NCBI GenBank assembly: GCA_038503075.1
Contig: JBCAML010000015.1
Span: forward strand, 434,001 to 498,000
Length of the DNA: 64,000 bases
From: Gyromitra esculenta
Lineage: Eukaryota > Ascomycota > Pezizomycetes > Pezizales > Discinaceae
Reading direction: 5' to 3'
Under the pieces are notes generated by a model. That model had not been told where the DNA came from and ran no database searches. It saw only the letters and a program-made list of their open reading frames with translations. The translations under genes were made by a program, and so were the position numbers. Shown here in pieces: positions 48,124 to 58,120 of this stretch (its first letter is position 1; each line of letters begins with the position of its first letter).

Positions 48124-49492
48124 TTCGGAAGATGTGATGGTACTGGTGAATTTCTCTAGACTAGAGCAAGTTTCTCCTAGGAGAAATTCAACGTGCTCTT
48201 GATCCTACAAATTTCAAGCTCAATTTTTCCAAGGAACAGTTAGACACTTCCAACATTGGCGATACGACTTACTCACCTTCGGCGAAATGAACAATTTCAG
48301 AGATGGATGAAAAAGTCGTGGAATGATGTTGTCGCTAAGGTGTCTGCTGGCTGGAAAGAGATATCCCCTGGCCCATACCCGTACCCTGCGGCTCCCGCAA
48401 GGCAAAGATAGTGACCCAAATTTTTTATCGATCTCTTTCCACCAAATTCTTAGAGATAACGATTAAAGAAGGTAAGAATTCGTACGGAAAGCTAAGAAGC
48501 AGGGTTGAAGTTTCGGTTTTTTCAAGATGAGCTTGGAAATTGGTGGTCCGTGCGTCGAGCCCGCCCTACGGAACGGTTGGTATGCGGAACACGGGTTCCC
48601 CGCTCTCCTGTTTGGGCAACAGCACAGCAAGTGATTCGCGACAGTATGGCATGGTGCCTTACTGGACCCGCAGGCAGGGTATGCAGAGAGTATGACCCAT
48701 CCATCAGGCTTACCGGGAGGAACGTGAAGCTGCAGGCAGAAGCTGCATCTATGCATATAAAAAAGCGACATACGAACACATCAAGAAACCTTTGACGTCA
48801 CCATGCCGTGCGGGCAATATAGAATTGGGCCAGCAGAACGACGAGAGAACTAGAAGATCAGATAAAAAATTTGTAGGGGATCGGGAGACAGCGGATACTG
48901 GTAGACAGCTTGTTCGGAGCGAGTAGCGACTAGTGCTAGTTGGGGGTGCATGAATGGGAGAAATAGCCTCTATAGAATGGAACCCTTTTATAAGCTAGAA
49001 GACAGCTCAGATCGGGCGATGGGCTCTGCCCTACTCACAGATATATTAAAACTAGCGAGTTAAAAAAATAAACCAGGGCACGTAGAAAAGGCTTCGTGGC
49101 CAAGATTGGACAAATTGAACACCAGGCGTAGTGTTTCACAGACGGAACAGGGCTACATACTTAGGATAACAAGTTTAAGCATAGATATGGGGGGGGGTCT
49201 GATATGACGATAAGGTTATAGAGAAATATAGGTGGCTGTGGTTGATGCTGAGGGTCCCGAACCACTTCTCGTGATTCTAAGCGTCGTAATCTAGGTCCTA
49301 GCAGGTAATGAAAAGTACGTGCTATGTTATTTCCAACACCCTCATTTCCCGAAGGCATCTGGAACTATATAAAAGATCCATCATATCGAAGGGGGATTAA
49401 AATGAAGAAAACTATATCAAAATTTCGATAGATCATGGTTTATCACTCAAAATACACCATTTCTGAACATTCATCATATCAAGCCCTCTAGT
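48124..49492. other. Intergenic between two minus-strand genes
   Basis: The 1.4-kb gap holds the promoter of the DUF6697 gene and the downstream flank of the deaminase gene. Open frames on both strands at 48505-48795 overlap each other and look like chance. Nothing else seen. Confidence 0.5.
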
Positions 49493-50871
49493 CTAGTCTT
49501 CAATCCCGTGGATTTCACGCCACGATAACATCAACTCCGTCAGCCGCATTTTTTCATGCCCCTCACTAAATATCGCACCAATTGCCTGGAAACTTAAATC
49601 CCAAAGCTGCATGCGAGACAACCCAAAATGTTGGGCCACGATCAAGTACTCGTTCCAGATCGGCGAACAGAAAACTCCCACGTCATCGGTCTGTATCATC
49701 GAAAGAAGCAAGCTGTTAACAGACCACGGACTTGGTTTAAAACAGCACCAGCATAAAGGGACGATAAAGGAAATGTTGTGTGAAATGAGTAGGCATACAC
49801 ATAGAATCAGAGGACATCTCTTTTCCAACCACCAATCACGGAAATGGTGATCCTCAAAGGACCCAGCAATCATTTTGGCGTGTACGTTGCAGGAAATGCA
49901 TAATTCCAACGCTAGTCTCCTCTCCGAAATTTCTGCACGAATTGCATCAGATACGTGAATGACATGGCCAATCCGCTCTGGTTGGAAAGAGAGGAGTGTG
50001 AGGAGTTCCTCATCACTCGATGTTTGTGCAGCCTCCGCGAAATGAAGCGTGATTTTCAAACTGTTTTCCTTCGCTCTAACAAAAGCCTCACGAAATGACT
50101 TGATATCTCCTTTCTGAGGTGACAGTCAGCCAACGGGCTTTAACTACAGGATGCAACTCAAACCGAAGTTGGGATACTAACCAGAGGATCACCGCAAAGA
50201 TCGACTCCCACGACGCCACGATCTTTGTATCGAATGGCTAAATCAATGCACTCTGCGGCCTTTTGAGGTGTGTCTCGGCGGTCAACTGACAGCAAAAGAA
50301 AAGTTTTCATTGAGGTTGATGAATCCTTTTCATATCTTTCAATAGCCTCAATAATAGTTTCAATGTACTGATCCTTGGTCAACCCGGTTTCTTTAAATTC
50401 TCTAGGCGTAGTACGAAGTTCTAGGTAGACAACGCCGTCACGTTCAAAATCTCGTAGGACGCTCTCAGTCGAGTATCGAACACTTGGAACATTATTACAT
50501 AGCTGATATATATATTTCGAGAACAATGGGAACTTTGCCGAGTCATCAGCCCTAGCCATGTGACATAGGGACGTTTCTTACGAATGTTTCAAGGTCGTAA
50601 TCCACTTTTCCTAGAGGAATTGCAACCAGAGGATCTTCTAGCGCAAGATTGGAATCTGATTCCTTCCTTTTCTCGTATATTTCGTGCAAGCACTCACGGG
50701 TAATGCTCCCTGATAGATGGGCATGAAGCTCCTATCAGATTGTATCAGCCTTGTTCGGTAAGCGGGATTGATGGGGCAAACAACAATCTTTGGCAGTGCT
50801 TTGCAAAAAGCCTCCAGTTCGTTTATTTTGTGGGTCTCACCCACAGCTCTCGAAGATTCGGCCTCTAGCAT
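49493..50871 (-). CDS. Adenosine-deaminase-like protein (ADAL/MAPDA type)
   Basis: Five exons (50871-50785, 50731-50582, 50532-50182, 50113-49799, 49690-49493) give 366 residues. Zinc and active-site motifs of the adenosine deaminase superfamily are all present: LPKIELHAHLSGSI, DGVVYLELRTTPRE, VVGVDLCGDP, ITLHFAEA, PERIGHVIH and LCTDDVGVF. ELRTTPRE and CTDDVGVF point to the ADAL branch, which includes N6-methyl-AMP deaminases, rather than classic ADA or the AMP deaminases. The likely reaction is hydrolysis of N6-methyl-AMP to IMP and methylamine in nucleotide salvage; this is inferred from family. Each intron falls at phase 0. The gene is divergent from the G-beta gene. Confidence 0.93.
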
Positions 50872-52092
50872 TGTTTCTACTGAGGTTTAGGCAAGAAATA
50901 CTATCTCGATTGGGTGGGTGTAAAAGACGATTTCGGAACAGGCAGTAGCGAACAATGGAAAGAGCCGATGAGGCTAACAACTTTTCTGGGGGGTCGCAAA
51001 AAGGAAAGTATCCCAACTGCACCTGCTTTTTTGGGAGGAAGGTTAGCCTACATGTATTCAGGGAAGCGAGCGGCACGAGTCCTGGGGTTCAAGCCACAAT
51101 GTTAATGAGTCTATCGCTGTAGTTTGTCATCACCAGGAACTCCGTCTAGTTGGCTCCCGTGGAGCAAAAGTGCAGGCACAAACGAAACCCTCAAAACAGA
51201 TAGAGTCTCGGATACCCGTAGCTGGTGGTGAATACATCTCCCGTACGTAGCTTGTTAAAAATCATAGAATACGTGTTCTCCGCACATGTAGTCAAAGTGG
51301 CTCAAGCCTCGGTCGGCACGATCTACACAGCCGCGAGAAGTTCGCGTTGGCGTCTGTGGGAAGAATAATGGCAGGCAAGGCTCAATAGGTCCCAGGTCCC
51401 TTTATCCTGCCCCCGTTGCCAATTCGCCCGTTTGTTCCTCCTCCTCCTTTTGCGTCTGCATCTCGACATCTTCGCTTCTCCACCCAACCTAACTCTCCTT
51501 CATCCTATCTCCCAGCCTCCTCCAGATTTCTTGTAGTGACCGTTCTATCCCTTCTCTTCTTTCTCCTTTCCAGAAGAATCGCTGCTCGGAACGCTCTTCG
51601 GAACGGCAGGAGACGAGCCTAAGTGCTGCAGCCCCCGTTACCTACTTACCGGCATCCCTACACCAGCTAATTTCCCCTTTTCGCTCTCACCTTACCCGTT
51701 CGCGTAGGCGCTAGGCAGCAAGCAAGACAATATCGCATCGCGCCAGCTGCTAAACTCCCAAGACTCCCCCCCAATCCATCCATCCATCCCCTTTCCTCCT
51801 TCTAACCCCCTCCCCCTCCCCCTTCCCCGAATCTCATCCACCCAACCAAACCGTCTCGAACGACGTCTGTCAATCCTTCGTGAGGCGTCGCTCGATCGTC
51901 GTGGGGAAATCTTGTTCTTTGTTGTGTTGTTGCTCTTGCCCATTCACTCTTTCGACTCTTTCACTTTTTAATTTTTGAAGAAAACCAGCTTTTCAGGAAC
52001 GGTAGCCTGGATATCTTTTGCGACGAGCAACTCATCGACCTCTGGAGGAATAGCGCCGCTCGGCAGTCACGAGTACAGCAAATAACATCATA
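50872..52092. promoter_or_regulatory. Divergent intergenic region, deaminase / G-beta genes
   Basis: The 1.2-kb gap separates two divergent genes. A TACATGTA lies at 51049. From about 51400 to 52090 the plus strand is very C/T-rich, consistent with a long G-beta leader; it contains short upstream open frames, but none is supported as a regulatory uORF. Confidence 0.5.
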
Positions 52093-53450
52093 ATGTCTGA
52101 CATTCAGGATAGAATCGCTGCTGCGAGGAGGGAAGCTGAGGGGTTGAAGGCAAAGATAAAGATCAAGAAAGAGGAATTGGCTGATGCTGACTGTGAGCAA
52201 AACATGCAAATCGACGTTCAAATGTGAACAAAGTTTGGACGACATGGCTGACTCCAGATGTGTTCTACAGTACGACAACTTGCGAAGGAGACTCTTGAAC
52301 CTCTACCACGTACCAATATGAAAATACGGAAAACGCTGAAGGGTCATCTCGCGAAGATCTACGCTATGCATTGGTCAACAGATAGGAGACACTTGGTTTC
52401 AGCTTCACAAGATGGGAAACTGATCATCTGGGATGCGTACACTACAAACAAAGTTCACGCCATCCCGCTTCGTTCGTCATGGGTCATGACCTGCGCCTAT
52501 GCTCCTAGTGGTAACTATGTTGCTTGTGGTGGTCTTGACAATATATGTTCAGTGTACAATCTTTCCGCGAGGGATGGACCAACACGAGTTGCTCGTGAGC
52601 TCTCTGGTCACTCAGGTTATCTTTCCTGCTGTCGCTTTATCAACGACAGGAGGATCCTCACATCATCTGGAGACATGACTTGTATGCTGTGGGATATCGA
52701 TACCGGTGCTAAGATTACCGAATTCTCCGACCATCTTGGAGACGTCATGAGTTTGAGCATCAACCCAACGAACCAAAACATTTTTGTTTCTGGTGCTTGT
52801 GATGCTTTTGCAAAGTTGTGGGATATTCGTACCGGAAAGGCTGTTCAGACTTTCGCTGGTCACGAGTCAGACATCAATGCCGTGCAGTTTTTTCCAGATG
52901 GAAATGCCTTTGGAACTGGCTCTGACGATGCCACATGCCGCTTGTTCGATATTCGCGCTGACCGAGAACTCAACACATATTCTGTAAGCAACCCGTTTTC
53001 ATATAGCTCACACTTGATGACTAACTTTTTGTGGGATCTAGTCCGACCAAATTTTATGTGGTATTACGTCAGTTGCTTTCTCTGTTTCGGGTCGGTTATT
53101 GTTTGCTGGCTACGATGACTTTGAGTGCAAAGTGAGTATCCCTAATTGTCTCTTTTGCTTATTCCTATCCTTGGGTATTGCCGTCCCCAATCTAGAATAT
53201 TATGCCAATACACTCACCCTCTGATGCACGTTTCTGACTCATTTTACTTTAGGTTTGGGATGTCTTGCGTGGTGAGCGAGTGGGAACATTGACTGGACAC
53301 GATAATCGGGTCAGCTGCCTAGGGGTTAGCAATGATGGCATTAGTTTGTGTACAGGATCATGGGATTCTACTGTAAGTCCATTCGTCCACCATATTTTAA
53401 GATTGGACGATTACTAACTCTGGTATCAGCTCAAAATTTGGGCATGGTAA
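52093..53450 (+). CDS. Heterotrimeric G-protein beta subunit
   Basis: Five exons (52093-52192, 52271-52983, 53042-53131, 53253-53372, 53430-53450) encode 347 residues. An N-terminal coiled coil ([20 protein letters not shown]) for G-gamma binding precedes seven WD40 blades. Near-invariant G-beta stretches are seen: [69 protein letters not shown] and [13 protein letters not shown]. The end is WDSTLKIWAW. Family knowledge: this is the single fungal G-beta (SfaD/GPB1 type) controlling growth, mating and development with its G-alpha and G-gamma partners at the plasma membrane. Intron 1 ends at ACAG (52270); the nearer CCAG would shift the frame. The phosducin-like gene lies downstream on the same strand. 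Confidence 0.97.
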
Positions 53451-55376
53451 TTGCTCATGCCAGTAGGCATTACTTTAATAAGAAAATTTATCTCAAAAGT
53501 GGCTATTTTTAGGCGACAGGTGCGAGGGGAGGGTTGTCTCTGCTGGCAATCAACGATCTATCTTCGCATTTCGTTTATATTCTCCTCGGTAGGTTTATTA
53601 GTGGGACATGGAGGAAAACCGGGTGGGACATTATGTGTCAGCAACTATTTTTTTCCATCCTTTTTTCGTACTTCATACTTTTTCCCCCCCAATTCTACTT
53701 CCGCAACATTCACTGAGTCCCTATTACCTGTAACCTATGCTTTACCTCTTATGGCCCTTATTCCTTGTTTCCCATTGCTAAATTTGCTACGCCTATCATG
53801 TCCGTCGCCGAGCGAGTGTACTGAGTAATATTTTTTCAGCTTTTTTTTTTTTTTTTCGAGGTGCAAGAGTACTAGCTTCCGGAGTTTTTCTTGCCTTTTG
53901 AATTTCCTTATGTCAACAATATTTATTTTCCTTCCATCCTCAAAGCCATTTCTATTGGTAGCCAAGTAGTGGGTATTTACAGTTATTTTTGCTCGTTCAT
54001 CTGATGATAGCTTGGTAGCGTAGTTGCATGAATATGTGTAGGGCGTTGTGCCTGTAGTACGTACGTCTGCGAACTTGTATTTATACTCAGCCGTATAACG
54101 GTCATGATCGCAGCACTGGTGTTTCAATGTTAAAAGCAATCCAAAAATAGGTTTCAGGTAAGGTATGCTGCAATCTAGTGGGATACTGTGGAGTCGTCAA
54201 ACCGACGCCTTCCTAGCTAGTCTCATATTTCGTGATCGGAGATTTAGATTTAGATTGCCAGGCGTAAGGCGTAGACACACGGCACCACTGTTTTCTGGCT
54301 TCTAGAAGGATGATCTGGGGGCAAGGTACCCTGGTCAACAGTCCAATCTCGTTATATCCCTAGACCGATCTAGTATGGGAAAGTAGTTCCGTGGGGAGTC
54401 TTCTTAATTAGGAACGATGTAACTGTTGAAAGAGCTTGGTTAGGGATAACGTGCTCAACAGGGCCTTCCTGGGCCTAGTTAGAGATGGAGTCGAATTGTA
54501 GGGAAGTCACTAGGACCAAAGGCCCGTCGCGTCGACGAGGCTTCTTTAGACTCCAGGGAGGAACAACCGGTTTCAAGTTGTTGCGGGGCAGGCCGAAGAG
54601 AAACGGGATTATCCAAAGAGAAACGGACGAGTACCGATTGGGAGAGGTACGACTTTCTTGCTGTGGTAAGTATTGATGCGATTCTGGACCTTTGAGATAC
54701 ATGTACCTACTCTGTATACCGAACGAATTGAGAAGTACTTGTTTGTTAAACAGCTGCTGTGTTTCCCCGTGTTCTTTTTTTGACAGGTTGTATCAGGCAC
54801 CACCACCTGTACGGACGGACCGACGGGTGGGCTTAGCATTACTGAGTCTGAAAAAGCAAAAAAAAAAAGGGGACCCTGTAATCCCTGCCAGACCATGTGT
54901 TTTCGGCGTTTCAGAGGGGTTCACCGCATCATCATCCCCTTTCTTGCAGTCGTCAATTCGCTGCACTCTCTCGCCTCGGAGATCACAGGTTACACTTCAT
55001 CCGTATTTGGTATTCTAGTTAATCTACGACTATCAAACGCTGTAAACAAGACATCTTTATTGGCTTTTTGTTTGGAACCTCTCCCCCACTCACGACCGTT
55101 TCATGCAGAAGTAACGAAACAAATAGAGACTACACACGTCCACAAACCCCCATCGATCTCCCTCAGTTCTACCTTACTTGCGGTAGGTTGCATATATACT
55201 GACGCCCACGTTCGGTGACGTTCCTGCCTTCCCTCACCCCCTGTGGACAAATCCCCGCTCTACATTCACACCCCCCCTTCAATTCTTCGCCCCACCCAAT
55301 CCTCATCTTCCTCCCCTGGTCCTCGTCTACCAAGCAGACACACTACGGCTTCCGAAGTAATAAAAAAAGATCAGAC
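53451..55376. other. Intergenic between G-beta and phosducin-like genes
   Basis: No supportable gene in 1.9 kb. A poly-T run near 53841-53856 follows the G-beta gene, a TACATGTA lies at 54698, and the last 200 bp are pyrimidine-rich leader of the phosducin-like gene. Confidence 0.5.
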
Positions 55377-56626
55377 ATGGACGAGCTCGAATCCATTAAA
55401 AGTGCCGCTGCATCCTCCTCCGCTCGCCGTCACCCTGAGGACGTTGACTCGGGTGATAATAGCGACTCAGAATCTACGCACTTAAACCACGAACACGGCG
55501 CCAGAGACGAAGACGGAGACGACGACGACGAAGATCAAGACGATTTTGAAGTACTTGGAGCTGGACCTGCTGGAAATATGCCCATCTTCGGCCACAGATC
55601 ACACCTTTCGCTGTCAGGCTCATTCCAGACTGTAAGTTGTCTCTTCTTTTGCACTGGCCCTTGGGCTGGTTCTACATTGCACTGCACCCCTCTTCTAGCA
55701 TTTTTTCCCCCTATACCTCTCCTTTCATCCGGTCGCCTTGCTACTCGCCCTTCTTCACTATGTCGGCTTATTAAACCCTATTGGCTGAACATGGCTAACA
55801 AAATTTCATATCTAGGGTGTTAAAGGAGTCCTTGCAGATGCTGTGTCCTACGAGACTGCTAAACGACGAGAACGCACTGCTAGGGTTGCACCTCATGCTG
55901 GTTACACCGAACCCGCTATGGTCAGCCCGCCCCCAAAGCGCCGATCAAGTGACGGTGAGAGCGGCAGTGATGATGACTTTGTCAAAACATGGCGAAAGAA
56001 CCGGTTAGCAGAGCTTAAAGCGGGAAATGCTACAACAAGACGACAGTCACCGAGTAAACGAAAATATGGGAGAGTGGAGGTTGTAGACGCTGGGGGCTAT
56101 CTGGATGCCGTGGAACGTGTCTCCCCAGAAACAATCGTCGTAGTGACAATTTACAATGATAAGGTAGATACCTGCCCCTTTAGTGTATATGACAAGGAGG
56201 GAGAAGAAGAAGGAAAAGCCCATGGAGATCACTTAGCATATTCATGCAATTAGCATGAAGATTCTAACAAAGTGAAACAATAGTCGTCAGAAAGTCAGTT
56301 TGTAGAAGATTGCTTCAACACACTCGCCCGTCGCTATGTCACCACTCGTTTCGTCAAACTTCACCATCTAGAGGCCGAAATGGACCCTGCCGTTGTACCT
56401 GCAGTATTGGCATACAAAGGTGGTGAACTATTCGCAAACATCATGAAAATTGTAGACGAGATACCACCTGGAAGGAATTTGAGCACTGACAGCCTGGAGC
56501 TGGTTCTTCGAAGGTACGTTTGAGTTGCGTTATTTATGTCATAACTTGGTGACCCCAAAATCATGTGTTATCACTCTGCTGACAATTCATGTGGCGTACA
56601 GAGCGAATGTCTTACATAGAGATTAG
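55377..56626 (+). CDS. Phosducin-like protein (PhLP1/BDM-1/PhnA type)
   Basis: Four exons (55377-55631, 55816-56163, 56284-56513, 56602-56626) encode 285 residues. The N terminus is acidic (DDDDEDQDDFEVLG) with the G-beta-binding segment GVKGVLADAVSYETAK. The C-terminal thioredoxin-like domain has VVVTIYNDK, FNTLARRYVTTRFVKLH, VVPAVLAYKGGELFANIM and STDSLELVLRRANVLHRD. Family knowledge: fungal BDM-1/PhnA proteins act with the CCT chaperonin to assemble G-beta-gamma dimers and are needed for G-beta stability. The last exon is only 25 nt. In this domain the cysteines of true thioredoxins are absent, as expected. Its neighbour is the G-beta gene. Confidence 0.94.
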
Positions 56627-58120
56627 ACTATCTATGATTGATTATATATGCCTAGTGATAAAGCTAGTGGATCCTCAATTCTGGGATTTGTTTTGTATTG
56701 AGAATTAACCATCCGGTGTTTCGTTTGTCAAGTGAGGGTTGTGCGTGCATTATGTGACACGATTTGTTCGAACTTAAAGTTTTTGGATTGTCCTTATTCG
56801 GTGGGAGTTTTTATATTACGTTGCTCTCGTTTTAGTTGTTCTCTTTTGTCCCTTTTTTCAGATGCAAGGCATTATTACCTGCGAATTTTTTTTATTTAGC
56901 AACCCGTTTTCTTTTCTGCATTTGGTTACCTTTGGCGCTATTTGGGGGAATGGGCGGATGGATAGCAGGTGGATTTTTGCGTTTTTATGTTAATTTATTT
57001 TATTAGTACGTTTAAGTTTATCAAGCCTGAATATATCATTCTTGGGGTTAAAATGCGATCTGTAGAGTAAATATCTACGGCAGTCCTAATATAGCTATTT
57101 GTTTATTGTATTTACGAAGAAGGAGAGAGTCAATTTATACTACATGTGGGTACTTATCTTCCAGGAAAAGAACCCGGAAACATGGGGCGTGTGGCTTTGT
57201 ATTCTAAGCAACCGTGCCTCGATGCCGTTGGCATTAAAGTCACACACCCCTGTTTCCAGGTTCTTGTCTTGGAAGACAAGTATAATGCTTGGTTACTGCT
57301 AAAAACTCTGCGTGTGAGTGCACAATGCAGGATTAGAATATGGTTACATGTATTTGGGGGTGCCGTTTAATAATGCAACACTGGCACCTACATGTAGCTA
57401 TCACGTATCATTAAATGTATCAACAACCAAAGCTAATGACTAGCCCAAATAAAAACCTAGTTAAGAGAATATAATTGCAATGGGGTAAAAACCAAATCAA
57501 TCTATTCTAGCTACATAAATTTAACATTTCATCTGCTCCCACAATTGCATATGTTAGCATTGCTAAATGGCACCCCTAAGTACATGTACAGTCGCGTCCA
57601 ACAAGACCCTGCGGTTTTTGGGGTACCACAACGCGATGAAACAACATGGAATTCAACTAAAAAACAACCTATTACAACCTCCTCTTCTTGTGCGGCAATA
57701 AAAACTCAATAGCATGATGGGGCTATCTTCTCTACTGTGTTTTTAAAGCAAGGATATTTTTTCTGATTTTTTTTAGGGGAATGACCTGGTATCATTTGCT
57801 GTGTTGTGGTACTTCAAAAACCGCAGGGACTTGTTGGACGCAACTGTACCTACAATGCCAAGCTAGCTGTTTTGTCAATTGCAAAGCAGTCAAATTACGT
57901 ATGTAACCTTGCTAGGCTGCAGAGCAGGAGATAAGTATTTGGATCTCTAAGAGTTTGATGATTGTAAATCTGATTATAAAGTGTCCTCTCAAACTCTTCC
58001 AACGCACGGACCACGACTGCACGTGTCGCCTCCTGCCTTTGCCTTGGCATTCCCTTAAGCCCCTTCCGAATCTCCAAGGCATGCTGTGTCAGGCACTGCA
58101 CGATACAGTAAATAGCAGTG
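56627..58120. other. Intergenic with MITE, upstream of double-DUF6697 gene
   Basis: No supportable gene in 1.5 kb. It holds TACATGTA at 57345, 57389 and 57581 and a TIR-bounded MITE (57589-57846). The 274 bp between the MITE and the next start codon are the probable promoter. Confidence 0.55.
57589..57846. mobile_element. MITE with TA target duplication (Tc1/mariner-Fot1/pogo type)
   Basis: A 258-bp element has 46-bp terminal inverted repeats matching at 41 positions. The left end starts CAGTCGCGTCCAACAAG and the right end is the complement of CAGTTGCGTCCAACAAG. It is flanked on both sides by TA (57587-57588 and 57847-57848), the target duplication of the Tc1/mariner superfamily. The interior has no coding potential, so it needs a transposase supplied in trans. 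CAGT-starting repeats are typical of fungal pogo/Fot1-like elements. Insertion 274 bp upstream of the double-DUF6697 gene may affect its promoter. Confidence 0.88.

Noticed and set aside
51060..51110. GGTTCAAGCC near 51085 resembling a tRNA B-box
   Set aside because: No matching A-box or cloverleaf around it; no tRNA gene was found anywhere in the window.
55215..55376. In-frame upstream extension of the phosducin-like gene
   Set aside because: The sequence is pyrimidine-rich leader; the acidic MDELESIKS start at 55377 fits the family.
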